Virus record (IMG/VR): IMGVR_UViG_3300038428_000825
Coordinates: 1 to 64,000 of that record
Origin: a virus
Length of the DNA stretch: 64,000 nt
Reading direction: 5' to 3' (one strand)
The notes below the pieces were generated by a model. The model did not search any database, was not told the origin of the DNA, and worked only from the letters and a program-made list of their open reading frames with translations. Position numbers and translations under genes: made by a program. Shown one piece after another: positions 13,840-22,342 of the stretch. Each line of letters opens with the position of its first letter. Position 1 is the stretch's first letter.

Positions 13840-15456
13840 ATGTCAGGACGCGGCAGGCCGAGGGCAAGCATTACCAGCGAGCAGGTTGCAGCCGAACTCA
13901 AGGCTGGGTTGAAAGTCAAACAGATCGCCAAGAAGTACAACTGTTCTCCTGACACAGTCGAGCGCAGGGCGAACCCTACAGGCAGGACAGACAAGCGTGT
14001 AGGGCATCATGGCGCTTCCGCCGCAAAGCCTTCCCCTTCTCCTGTCGACATTGGAACCTTCAAGACCACCGCCGAGGCAGAAGCTGAGTATCTGCCGAAA
14101 TCGGATGCGCAGCCCACCACTTCCGTCAATGGACGGCAGTGGCTGCTCTCCAAGGTGGTGGGCAACGACATCCGCCAACGGTACTGGTACAACAAGGACC
14201 AGGATCGCTACATCACGGTGATCCGCGGTGTGGGCGAGCCGATCGTGACCTCCGGCGCCGAGCACCGCGCCATCTGTGAAGCCTATTCCAACATGGTTGG
14301 GAAGAGCTCCACCCTGAATGAGATTGCGCGCGACTTCGGCATGCCCAGAGCCTGGCTGATCCAGTATCTGCACATCCACGGCATCACCCACGACAAGGAA
14401 CCCTTCTCAGCCGAAGAGCTGATTGAGCGGACCACCGACGACTTGGTCGAAGATCTCTACAACATGAAGCGCCGTGCTGTCTTCACTGCCATGAACGAGA
14501 AGTCCTGGAAGGAGATCAAGAAACGGGCTGCCTTGTGGGATAACTTTGAGCATTCGGTGTCACGGGTTGTCGACGACTGGGCCAACCGCTTCGTTCCAGA
14601 CTACCGTCCGCAGTTGGTGAACATCATACGTGCGTCGAGGCCGTTCTCGGCCGTGTTCCTGCCGATGGACTTCCATTATGGAAAGGGATCCTGGTTCGAC
14701 GAAGCCGGCCACAGCTACACACGGCAGAGTTGTAAGGAGCTTCTGAGGTTCCACACCGAGAACATCCTGAACAGTCTGGTGGCGCGTGGCCGCCCCACTC
14801 GCATCGTCGTTCCCTTCGGTTCCGACTGGTTCCATGTGGACAATCAGTTCGGCAGCACCACGCTCGGCACGCCTCAGGATCTGGATGGCACACCCGAGAT
14901 GATCCTGAGCGAGGGCCTCGAATTCAAGGTCGAGTTCTGCGACTGGCTTCGTCAGGTAGCACCGATCGTGCTTCTTCCTTGTCCTGGCAACCACGATCAC
15001 CACTCCGACATTGCCTTGATGAAGTACCTGCAAGCCTGGTACCGCAATGACGATGATGTGGAGATCATCGACAGCCTGATGAGTCGCAACTACTACGTCT
15101 GCGACAACACGCTGATCGGCGCCACCCACGGCAACGACGTCAACTTGGCCGACCTGCCCACCTTGATGGCCAATGAGCGCCGCCAGGAATGGGCCCAGAC
15201 CGCTCACCAGATCTTCGTCACCGGCCACACTCACGGTGAGGTGCTTGAGGACGACGGCGGCATCATGCACTACACCTGCCCGTCGCTGTCGGCGGCAGAT
15301 CGATGGCATGAAGGCCGCGGCTACAACCTCAACCGCCAGGCGATGGCTGCGATCGTTCTCGATGAAGAGGAAGGTCCCACCAACTTCGTCGTCTCAGCGC
15401 GCCAGAACCGGACCACCGTCGGCTTCAACATCAAGAACCGGTCGAGGGCGGCCTAA
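13840..15456 (+). CDS. HTH-containing metallophosphoesterase
   Basis: 538 residues. Two helix-turn-helix segments: residues about 10-48 (EQVAAELKAGLKVKQIAKK) and about 155-185 (TLNEIARDFGMPRAWLIQYL). From about 270 a calcineurin-like phosphoesterase follows: MDFHYGKGSW, FGSDWFHVDN at about 326, PCPGNHDHHSD at about 380 and VTGHTHGEV at about 458, which together supply the two-metal ligands D, H, N and GHxH. HTH plus phosphoesterase proteins are frequent in tailed phages and are thought to act on nucleic acids. Substrate unknown. Confidence 0.85.
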   Translation: MSGRGRPRASITSEQVAAELKAGLKVKQIAKKYNCSPDTVERRANPTGRTDKRVGHHGASAAKPSPSPVDIGTFKTTAEAEAEYLPKSDAQPTTSVNGRQWLLSKVVGNDIRQRYWYNKDQDRYITVIRGVGEPIVTSGAEHRAICEAYSNMVGKSSTLNEIARDFGMPRAWLIQYLHIHGITHDKEPFSAEELIERTTDDLVEDLYNMKRRAVFTAMNEKSWKEIKKRAALWDNFEHSVSRVVDDWANRFVPDYRPQLVNIIRASRPFSAVFLPMDFHYGKGSWFDEAGHSYTRQSCKELLRFHTENILNSLVARGRPTRIVVPFGSDWFHVDNQFGSTTLGTPQDLDGTPEMILSEGLEFKVEFCDWLRQVAPIVLLPCPGNHDHHSDIALMKYLQAWYRNDDDVEIIDSLMSRNYYVCDNTLIGATHGNDVNLADLPTLMANERRQEWAQTAHQIFVTGHTHGEVLEDDGGIMHYTCPSLSAADRWHEGRGYNLNRQAMAAIVLDEEEGPTNFVVSARQNRTTVGFNIKNRSRAA

Positions 15457-15471
15457 CCCACAACAGTTAGG
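15452..15471. repeat. CTAAC/GTTAG palindrome family, spaced copy
   Basis: CCTAAC and GTTAGG arms separated by 8 nt, overlapping the stop of the phosphoesterase gene. The other five family members have a 1-nt centre. Confidence 0.45.
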
Positions 15472-15482
15472 AACACCAACCG

Positions 15483-15509
15483 ACAGCGCGCCTACCACCG
15501 GCGCGCTGT
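15483..15509 (+). terminator. hairpin after the phosphoesterase gene
   Basis: ACAGCGCGCC/GGCGCGCTGT, 10-bp perfect stem, 7-nt loop, followed by TGTCGCATT. Strong stem but weak U-tract. Confidence 0.65.
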
Positions 15510-15535
15510 TGTCGCATTAGAGGTAGGACAGGACC

Positions 15536-15694
15536 ATGAAACCCTTCTCCGCACAGATCAAGAAGCCCACACAAAAGGCCGGACTGGCCGCGATGCCCAC
15601 CCGTGTCATCAAGACAGGCGCAAGCCGGTCCGTGGTCAGCGGAGTCGCGCGTTCAGCCAGGACCGCCGGCGCCCGCAGGCTCCGCGGGGTTTGA
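15536..15694 (+). CDS. 52-residue basic peptide
   Basis: ATG 15536 with AGGACAGGA upstream. The peptide (MKPFSAQIKKPTQKAGLAAM to a C-terminal RRLRGV) has about 13 Lys/Arg and no acidic residue, as expected of a nucleic-acid-binding or virion-associated peptide. Its stop is 2 nt before the interrupted class B motif at 15697. Removing the mobile element would place it directly upstream of the glycine-zipper gene at 21398. Confidence 0.55.
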   Translation: MKPFSAQIKKPTQKAGLAAMPTRVIKTGASRSVVSGVARSARTAGARRLRGV

Positions 15695-15987
15695 TTCCTA
15701 TACTGATGCTGTTGGCGAATTCCGGCTGTCTCACTGAAGTCGCCTGAAACGGGATTTTGCAGGGGCTTCAGGAGAGCATCCAGGGTCAAGGCTCGATGAG
15801 GGCTTCAGCGGTTTACCGTAAACCCAGAATCCATTCTGGCGCAATGGGCGTTTGCCGTTCCTGATCGTCGCCGTCAACGCTTGCTACGTCTCGGATTGTA
15901 TGAAGCTAGGAGTTCGTCGATCATCTTAGCTAAATGATAGGCGAGCGGATCAGCGATCAGCTAGCAGAACAGGAAATACGAACAACT

Positions 15988-17787
15988 TCAGGATGACTGA
16001 CGCCGATGGATAGCTATTGGAGTGAGAACAAACAGGCTATGTAGCACACGATTCGAAGTATATTCATTGAAGCCTTGGGGTGGGATGAGCCCATGCGCAA
16101 GGTTATTGCGCAAGTTTGCTCCTCTCCGATCAATATAAAGCAATGTGAGATACCGCCAGACGTCCTCGAGTAATACTTCTCGTATTCTAGGCTCATCGAG
16201 AATATTGTTCATGCTTTTCACGTCAATGATACCGGGGGATCTAGGTACGCTCTTCACTGGCGGAACACCGATCAGCGGAAGAAGATTTCGAAGCACCCCC
16301 TCTATTTGCGGCACCAGTAGATGAATTGCCTTCATATGGTCTCGTCCCAAATAAGCCGTGAGTCCTTCATGCACAATCTGCCTGCGAGTCGTGTCAAACA
16401 CTGGGCATTCGAACAGGAACGACGTGAGTTCTTCTGCGCTCGGTACAAACTGTTCTCTAATCCTCTCCATAGCCAAGTAGAGTAAGGGATCTGAAAAACT
16501 CATCAGCTGATTCAATTGATAGTAGAGGTGCCCTTCGAGGTCATCTTCAACGCTCCCCAAATGTGCCTGAGGGCGTCCATCTGCGCTTACGATCTCGATG
16601 GGCAGCATGCTTGCCAATGGCGCGATGCCCTTCTTTTTCTCAATCAGACTCTGTGCCTCACTCACCTTGGGAGTGAAATATGCAGCAACCTTTCGAAGGG
16701 TCACCGCGAGGCTGTCATCCGCCACTAAAGATGCGAGCAGAGCATCGATATCGTCCTTCTTAAATTCAACTGGGAAGGAATAGGTCTTCATCTCACCAGG
16801 AATCTTGGCATAGAGATCTTCCAGCTTATTCCTGATTATCTCCGCGTCTGCCTTCATTCCTTCTTGTTCATATCGCTGTGCGACAGGTTCAAGCCAAGCA
16901 GTTGCGAGCGTCGCCCCAGCGCCTTCCGCTATCATTTGGAACGCAGCTCCGATCGATTTAAGCACCCGCTCGGCCTGTCCCGCATCGCCCGACTTCTTGT
17001 AGTGTCGAACTAGCCTTTCCCCAACGGCCTGAGCATTGAATGGGTCGAATTCACCACCCTCATCTCTAGTTAATAGCCTCATTAACATATCTTCGAGGCC
17101 AGAGACCAGAGAACCCAGCTGTTTCTCAGTTACGAGGTCTGGGTGTTCATACAGCAAGTCAAACAGTGTGATCCAGACTCCAACGAACTTTGGAGACAGA
17201 TTTGCATCGTAGAACCTGAGAATCGAGTCAACCGCCGACCTTGTCCGGTTCTCATCACGAACGCTCATGGCTAGATCGAGCGCCCTGACAAGCCAATGCG
17301 TTGCAAAGATTGGAATAGTGAATAATCTGTGATCCACTGCCGAGAGGTATGCGTCAGAAGCCACCCTCGCCATTTGGTGATTTGGCTTCGCACCACAGAT
17401 CATTTTCGCTAGGTCCCATGCAGTATCCGCGTAGCGTGCTTTCATTAAAGGATTACTAGCTTCTTCCGCCCGCCGCTCCCAGTGGGCTATGGTCTCCGCG
17501 TCAAGCGCTGAGATGTCCGGGGTTACGACGGTAGGTTTTCCTTCTCCGCCGGGAAAGATTGCCATCGGACCAAAGTGAGTTCCCCAAAAGCTTTCTCTCG
17601 GTTTCTGATATCCGATCAAAAAGAAGACCGAGTGCTCCGCTAGGTAGGCTTTCCACTCCTCTTCTTCGAGATCGCCTCGCTTTGATCGTTCTTTTTGAAG
17701 GCATTCCGCGATCTCGGTCTCGCTATGAGGGTCTATCTTCATGTCAAACGCTGCAAGAACGGCGCTAATCCATTCTGGAATCGTCAT
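15988..17787 (-). CDS. DUF4209 / HEPN-like protein, probable defence gene
   Basis: 599 residues, leftward. The N-terminal 400 residues are helical and repeat-like (AHWERRAEEASNPLMKARYA). The C-terminal 150 residues match the outline of DUF4209: HLLVPQIEGVLRNLLPLIG, then YIDRRGANLRNNLAHGLI at about 550-567 with the Rx4H motif (RNNLAH) found in HEPN ribonucleases, and a closing VLHSLFVLTPIA helix. HEPN proteins usually cut RNA in defence or toxin systems; here that role is inferred from the motif and the TrlF-like neighbour. The gene is on the defence element, opposite to phage genes. Confidence 0.7.
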   Translation of the reverse strand: MTIPEWISAVLAAFDMKIDPHSETEIAECLQKERSKRGDLEEEEWKAYLAEHSVFFLIGYQKPRESFWGTHFGPMAIFPGGEGKPTVVTPDISALDAETIAHWERRAEEASNPLMKARYADTAWDLAKMICGAKPNHQMARVASDAYLSAVDHRLFTIPIFATHWLVRALDLAMSVRDENRTRSAVDSILRFYDANLSPKFVGVWITLFDLLYEHPDLVTEKQLGSLVSGLEDMLMRLLTRDEGGEFDPFNAQAVGERLVRHYKKSGDAGQAERVLKSIGAAFQMIAEGAGATLATAWLEPVAQRYEQEGMKADAEIIRNKLEDLYAKIPGEMKTYSFPVEFKKDDIDALLASLVADDSLAVTLRKVAAYFTPKVSEAQSLIEKKKGIAPLASMLPIEIVSADGRPQAHLGSVEDDLEGHLYYQLNQLMSFSDPLLYLAMERIREQFVPSAEELTSFLFECPVFDTTRRQIVHEGLTAYLGRDHMKAIHLLVPQIEGVLRNLLPLIGVPPVKSVPRSPGIIDVKSMNNILDEPRIREVLLEDVWRYLTLLYIDRRGANLRNNLAHGLIPPQGFNEYTSNRVLHSLFVLTPIAIHRRQSS

Positions 17788-17889
17788 CTCTTAAGGACCT
17801 GCCTTTCTGGAGCGGAATTACGCTCAGAATTCTATTCGACCTCGGTGATTTCTGACGTGCTTAATCACGGCGGATACATCCTCACCAAG

Positions 17890-18072
17890 TCGCCAAGGCT
17901 CCGCCGATCAGCTTCCGCGGAATCCTGGGTTTACGCAAACAGCCCTGAGTCCCTGTTGACTCTTCCAGATGTTTAGATGGAGATTAAAGGTGATCTGCAT
18001 CATATTGTGGGCGTGCCAAGCTGGATCATCTGGAGACTAACCGGCCGGCTCCGTTCATGGGAAGGCGATTTG
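17890..18072. repeat. repeat B, second copy of the defence-block repeat
   Basis: Matches 5803-5977 with about nine in ten bases the same and one short insertion (GAGTCCC region near 17948). Position is equivalent in both blocks: upstream of the smaller leftward gene and downstream of the large leftward ATPase gene. The rest of the 384-nt gap 17788-18171 shows no gene. Confidence 0.8.
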
Positions 18073-18171
18073 GCGTAAAGCGAGAGACACTCCAGGCGAC
18101 ATTGGTTTTACCGGTAGTAATCTTGAGCCGAAACACCACAATTAGCTGGTTCAAACAGACCCTCCGCCTCG

Positions 18172-21147
18172 CTATCGCTCAAGCCGCACACGAAGACGCC
18201 GCGCTCGTTCGCGAAATGCTTCCTCGCCGCCCTCAAGGATGTCGCAAACGGCTTTGCGAATATTGACGTCTTCCAGGCCACCGGCGACGTAAGTAATTGG
18301 AGGCAGACCTGCCGCAGGGTGCGGGCCTGCGTCGGCGATGATGATCTGGTCTGCGTCCGTGTTGATCACCAGATTAGCGTTGTGAGTGACCATAATCACT
18401 TGGCGCTTGGTCTTGGCCGTGATAAACAACGAAACCAGTTCATCGAACACCGACTTCGGGTCCAAGTTTTCCTCAGGCTGATCGATTATCAACGGACGGT
18501 CGTCGGCATCGTCGAGTGCAAGGTATAGCAGCAGCAACACGATCCCACGCGTACCAGGCGAAAGCTTACGAATGTCGACGCCGTCGTAGGCGATCTCATA
18601 TCGAACGGAGATATGATCTGTGCTGAACAACCACTGTGCAAACTGTTTTAACCAGGCTCGGAATTCCAGCTTCTGTGTGGGAACATACGGCGCGTGTGAG
18701 AGTAGGTTCTTCCAATATTCAGCGATGAAACGGGCCATCGCCGCCTGAATGTCAGCCGCGCTCCCGGTCTCCCAAGCCGGTTTTAGTTTAGAGTTCGCGA
18801 GCTTAATCAGCGAGCCGCGGCCGTAGAATGGTCCACTCTTGCGACAATCTATGAGTTTGTCTTCAGCGAGGCCACCCCAAGTGTCTGCATCGATAACACG
18901 CGACACTGAAAAGCTAAGTTTGCTTAACGTCCCCGATGAATTCGCAAGCCTAGCCATAAGTGGCGCATAGAGGGCTTTGAGCTCGTTCTGTTCGCTAAGA
19001 ATCGCATCAAACACTCGGCCGTAAGACGCTTCGCGCTCAGTTTGGAGAGCCTTCCGGCGTGCCGCGGCACCTTGCGCATCAGTCAGACGCGCCTCAAACG
19101 CCTTGAGCGCACTGTTCTCCTGAGCGATCCGCGTGGAGAGTGCCGTATATTGATTGCGAACGACCGTATCGGCGCTGATGAACTGTTCTAGCCGCGTCAT
19201 CTCAGCCTTGATCGTTGCTAGGTTGACCGTTGTCAGGTCTTTCCCAAGGGGAATTAGCGCCACATTTGGATCGCCCGGCGGCGGAGGCACACCATTGATG
19301 TTTGCAATCTCTTTGTCGGCCCAGACGATGTAATCTGAGAGGGCCTTGTCAACGTCGCCCTTATAGATAAGCAGGAAATCATCCCACTGCGATGTGGCAA
19401 GTCCACTCTCGGAGTGTCGCGCCTGTAGCTCCCGCAGCATTTCTGGCGCCTTCGTTGCGCGCATGTTCTTCACTTCGTCCTGCATGGTGAGGTATGTGCG
19501 ACGTTGGTTGCTGAAGCTCTGTATCTTCCCGTTGAGAACTTGTGCAGCACGGCTCAACTCTGCATGACGCTTCGCTTGTACCTCTGTACCTTTGACGACG
19601 AGCTTGCCAAGGTCCACGTTATATCCTACGATCAAGCTCCGCTTCTGTGCGGCTTGCTGGTCGTAGGAAGCTACGAGACCCTCCTTCTCCAGTTCTTCGG
19701 AGATCCGGTCGGAAATCGCGGCGATCGCCTCATCCTCACGCACACGCGACTGCTGAAAGCGCACGACCCTGGACTCAAGAAGCTCAGCGAAGTCCATCGC
19801 ACCCTCGCGTTCATCTTCTGCGTGCGCCTCGAAAATGACGCGCTCGACCTCGCGGATCAATCCTTCGGAAGCCCCCTTTGAAGAACACAAATCCTCGACG
19901 AACTGTTGCGAAAGATACCGGGCGCGGGGATAGGCTAGAGGATCATTTGCGTCAGTTCCGTCCAGCGCGCGCGCGAATGTATTGCCGCCACCCCATGTGA
20001 GGGTCACCTTGGCGTTGCCGATTAGCGTTCGTGCCCGCACCAAGAACGAGGGGCTGATAGTCTCGTCGGTATTCCAGGCCGTCCTGGTAATCGCGTCGCA
20101 GCCCGCCGCAATTACATCGACCAAAGCGGTCTTTCCGGACCCACGCGCTCCGACAATTGCGACAAGGCCGGGGTTGAGAGGAATGGTCGGCGTGACCGCC
20201 CAGGGCGCATGAGTGATCTCGACCTGCGATATGACCTGCGACGGCATGGCGTGGCGCGGCGGCTCAGCTCCGACATAAACGCGGCCGCCCGGATCGATGC
20301 AAGCTTGACGCAGTGCGTCGAAGGTGAGCGCGCCCTTGACCCACGAGAAACTGTCGTTAACGGTCTGGCCGACTGACGTTTGGTCGTGCGCGTCGCTGCC
20401 ATGGAGGCACGGCTTGCAACCGTTGTAGCGTGTCCGCAACTCGTCAACGCTGGCAGCGCGTTGGCCGAGCCAGAACTCGCGTTGTGCCTGACTGCTCGCG
20501 AAGATGATGTGCGAGAACTTCTCGATCTCCTGTCGCACTGTCGCGTCGGCGGCCTGGCTCACCCCCGAAGTTCCGTCGCCGGCACCGCCGGCAACCGCGA
20601 TCAAGATGTTCTTCTTCGCCCAATCGCTTTCGCCGAAAACTTCGCGTAGTTGTGTAAAGCTGACCTTGAACTGGGTGGCCCCGTGTGCGAGCGCGGCTCG
20701 TTCATCCTGTATTTTCGGATCGGCACATTTGCCAAGGCGGATCAGATCCTCGCGAGTACAGTCAAAGCGGTCGCCATGCGCAATGAATTGGAGGCGTGTG
20801 AGGATACGCCGGACCTGGGCAAGATGATCCGGGTCTTCGGGGCTAACCAGAAGATGAATGTTAACGAAGCCGGATTTCGCCGCCGCATCAAGCCTTACCT
20901 CGATGTTAGGGAAGATGAGCTCAACGTCCGGGAGCCGTCCTGCACTTTTCTGCCGAAGAACCTCTTCGTACGTCTCGGTGACGTAATAGTCGGTAACAGC
21001 GATGGCTTCGATTCTGGGCGTGAGTCCTTCAAGCTTGGTGAGGTAGCTCCCCCAAGGATCTCTGGCACCGAATTGGTTGTTCAGAACGGTTCCGGGCGCG
21101 TGAATGTGAGGCTCCCAGCGCCGCCATTCTGATCCTCGATTGACCAT
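18172..21147 (-). CDS. TrlF-like PHP-domain / SMC-type ATPase
   Basis: 991 residues, start ATG 21147 behind a good AAGGAG. N-terminal PHP phosphoesterase-like domain: WEPHIHAPG (H14, H16), AIAVTDYY, HGSDAHD at about 249. Then an ABC/SMC-type ATPase: Walker A GARGSGKT at about 332, a long coiled-coil insertion (about 430-770), signature LSPGTRG at about 858, Walker B with PLIIDQPEENLDP at about 884 and H-loop VTHN at about 919. This is the layout of TrlF and related PHP-ATPases, thought to be nucleic-acid-directed defence enzymes. Paired here with the DUF4209 gene inside the mobile element. Confidence 0.85.
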   Translation of the reverse strand: MVNRGSEWRRWEPHIHAPGTVLNNQFGARDPWGSYLTKLEGLTPRIEAIAVTDYYVTETYEEVLRQKSAGRLPDVELIFPNIEVRLDAAAKSGFVNIHLLVSPEDPDHLAQVRRILTRLQFIAHGDRFDCTREDLIRLGKCADPKIQDERAALAHGATQFKVSFTQLREVFGESDWAKKNILIAVAGGAGDGTSGVSQAADATVRQEIEKFSHIIFASSQAQREFWLGQRAASVDELRTRYNGCKPCLHGSDAHDQTSVGQTVNDSFSWVKGALTFDALRQACIDPGGRVYVGAEPPRHAMPSQVISQVEITHAPWAVTPTIPLNPGLVAIVGARGSGKTALVDVIAAGCDAITRTAWNTDETISPSFLVRARTLIGNAKVTLTWGGGNTFARALDGTDANDPLAYPRARYLSQQFVEDLCSSKGASEGLIREVERVIFEAHAEDEREGAMDFAELLESRVVRFQQSRVREDEAIAAISDRISEELEKEGLVASYDQQAAQKRSLIVGYNVDLGKLVVKGTEVQAKRHAELSRAAQVLNGKIQSFSNQRRTYLTMQDEVKNMRATKAPEMLRELQARHSESGLATSQWDDFLLIYKGDVDKALSDYIVWADKEIANINGVPPPPGDPNVALIPLGKDLTTVNLATIKAEMTRLEQFISADTVVRNQYTALSTRIAQENSALKAFEARLTDAQGAAARRKALQTEREASYGRVFDAILSEQNELKALYAPLMARLANSSGTLSKLSFSVSRVIDADTWGGLAEDKLIDCRKSGPFYGRGSLIKLANSKLKPAWETGSAADIQAAMARFIAEYWKNLLSHAPYVPTQKLEFRAWLKQFAQWLFSTDHISVRYEIAYDGVDIRKLSPGTRGIVLLLLYLALDDADDRPLIIDQPEENLDPKSVFDELVSLFITAKTKRQVIMVTHNANLVINTDADQIIIADAGPHPAAGLPPITYVAGGLEDVNIRKAVCDILEGGEEAFRERARRLRVRLER

Positions 21148-21179
21148 TGGCTCTCCTTATTACCGCCAATAATATGCCG

Positions 21180-21211
21180 CGTGGCGACATCACTCCCCGT
21201 CTGTCGCCACG
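21180..21211 (-). promoter_or_regulatory. inverted repeat upstream of the TrlF-like gene
   Basis: CGTGGCGACA/TGTCGCCACG, perfect 10-bp arms with a 12-nt centre, 33-64 nt upstream of the start codon at 21147. Likely an operator or a leader hairpin controlling this gene. Nothing else is evident in 21148-21352. Confidence 0.55.
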
Positions 21212-21367
21212 TGTTCGCTGATCTGCCAACACACGCTCCTTGGTTGATGTTAACAGCCCAAGTCACTCATTCACGGACGTTTTGATCACGGTCACTGCTT
21301 TGCAACGCTGGTAAAACGGCGTTTGCAGTAATTTGCAGAAGCCGGTTCGGGGATTCGCCAACAGAAC

Positions 21368-21381
21368 CCTATACTAGACAG
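21368..21381 (+). promoter_or_regulatory. class B promoter-like element at the element junction
   Basis: CCTATACTAGACAG, full-length family member, 17 nt before the GTG of the next gene with its CAGGAG site between. Its upstream half is now element DNA; the matching left flank is at 15697. Confidence 0.6.
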
Positions 21382-21397
21382 CTTCCAGGAGTCCGAA

Positions 21398-21646
21398 GTG
21401 AACAATCCCTTCAATCCGATCATGAGCACACTGAGGGCAACGAACTGGCGAGCTGTCGGGTTTGCCGCAGCCTCTGGAGGTGCTCAGTTTGCTGCCGGCT
21501 CCGCAGCGGTAGGTGCCATCGTCGGACGGAAGAACCACAAAGTCAGCGCCATGGGAAGAGGGGCACTGTATGGAGGTGCAGCCGGCGCTGTGGGTGCAGC
21601 GGGCTTCTCCGTATGGGCCCAACGCGCTCTCCGGGCTGCAGCGTAA
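21398..21646 (+). CDS. glycine-zipper membrane protein
   Basis: 82 residues from GTG 21398 (CAGGAG 6 nt upstream). Gly/Ala-rich hydrophobic segments at about 19-42 (VGFAAASGGAQFAAGSAAVG) and 54-75 (GALYGGAAGAVGAAGF) with small residues every third or fourth position, as in membrane glycine zippers. Its N-terminus (MNNPFNPIMSTL) resembles that of the gene at 22883 (MNNPLNAIWSSL). First of four such genes before the terminase; an ejected, membrane-inserting virion protein is a plausible role. Confidence 0.7.
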   Translation: MNNPFNPIMSTLRATNWRAVGFAAASGGAQFAAGSAAVGAIVGRKNHKVSAMGRGALYGGAAGAVGAAGFSVWAQRALRAAA

Positions 21647-21667
21647 CCAAGAGATTCGGAAGGCCAT

Positions 21668-22342
21668 TTGCCCAGATTTGCTCCAGCAACACTCGCCGTC
21701 ATGTCCGGCTCCGCAGTTCTTGGCGGGGCATTCGGCTTTTCGCGCGCCAGTGCCGCTGCTCAGGATGATCCTGCTCCTGAACGGCTTGGATTCTCGATTG
21801 TTCAAGGCGGGGCCACGGCCGCCGTGGCCGCCGGCGTCGGAGCGTTCGCGTGGAAGAGCCGTGACATTCTGGCTCCCGCAGCCTGGGGAACTGCCAGGGG
21901 CATCGGCGAGAGTGCCACCCGGTCCATGAGCCGTGCCTTTCAGACCAAGGGACTTACCGGGATGCTGAGTCACCCTCTCACCATGGCCGGCTTCGGCGCG
22001 GTTGCTGGGGGCCTGATCGGTTCCAAGTTGAGTGACGACCCCGTCAGAGGAGCTGCCGCCGGCGCGGCCATCGGAGGCGTAACGACTCTGGCTGCCCGCG
22101 GAGCAACGAAACTCTGGGGCGGATCTCCCTGGTATGCGAAGGCTGCCCTAGTGGCGGCCGCTGCCATTGGGGCCGGCACTGCGACGCGCGCCTTTACGCA
22201 CGAAGATTCCTATGCCGCCGAGGATCACGCTGTCAGTGACGGTTCCGGAGGCTACGAGACAGAGCCCGGTGTTCGCCGGCGCATGGCTTCGATGAATGCC
22301 ACAGGAGACGTGGTCTTTGGTCTCCATTCAAGGCGCCACTAA
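21668..22342 (+). CDS. glycine-zipper membrane protein
   Basis: 224 residues from TTG 21668. At least four Gly/Ala-rich segments: about 5-25, 44-60, 104-122 (MAGFGAVAGGLIGSKL) and 128-170 (GAAAGAAIGGVTTLAARG). The C-terminal 45 residues are polar. The stop overlaps the start of the next gene (TAATG). No family is recognised; composition and order place it with its three neighbours. Confidence 0.7.
   Translation: MPRFAPATLAVMSGSAVLGGAFGFSRASAAAQDDPAPERLGFSIVQGGATAAVAAGVGAFAWKSRDILAPAAWGTARGIGESATRSMSRAFQTKGLTGMLSHPLTMAGFGAVAGGLIGSKLSDDPVRGAAAGAAIGGVTTLAARGATKLWGGSPWYAKAALVAAAAIGAGTATRAFTHEDSYAAEDHAVSDGSGGYETEPGVRRRMASMNATGDVVFGLHSRRH

Larger units (their letters stand above)
15705..21367. mobile_element. 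transposon-like defence element without a transposase
   Basis: Flanked by CCTATACT at 15697-15704 and 21368-21375, consistent with an 8-bp target duplication. Near each end is CTGTTGGCGAAT, at 15709-15720 and inverted at 21353-21364. Cargo is only two leftward defence-type genes (DUF4209/HEPN-like, TrlF-like). Positions 15824-15857 carry the inverted copy of the CCAGAATGGATTCTGG element of block 1; on the minus strand this reads TPIAPEWILGLR then stop, possibly a gene relic. No transposase frame is seen, so movement would need help in trans. Joining the flanks restores a full class B promoter in front of the gene at 21398. Confidence 0.7.

Noticed and set aside
15517-15789. Leftward frame of 90 codons near the left end of the mobile element, as transposase remnant
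   Set aside because: It crosses the element boundary and the basic peptide gene, and its sequence resembles no transposase.
17695-17976. Rightward 93-codon frame across the start of the DUF4209 gene
   Set aside because: It lies mostly on the opposite strand of a convincing gene and has no ribosome site or recognisable protein features.
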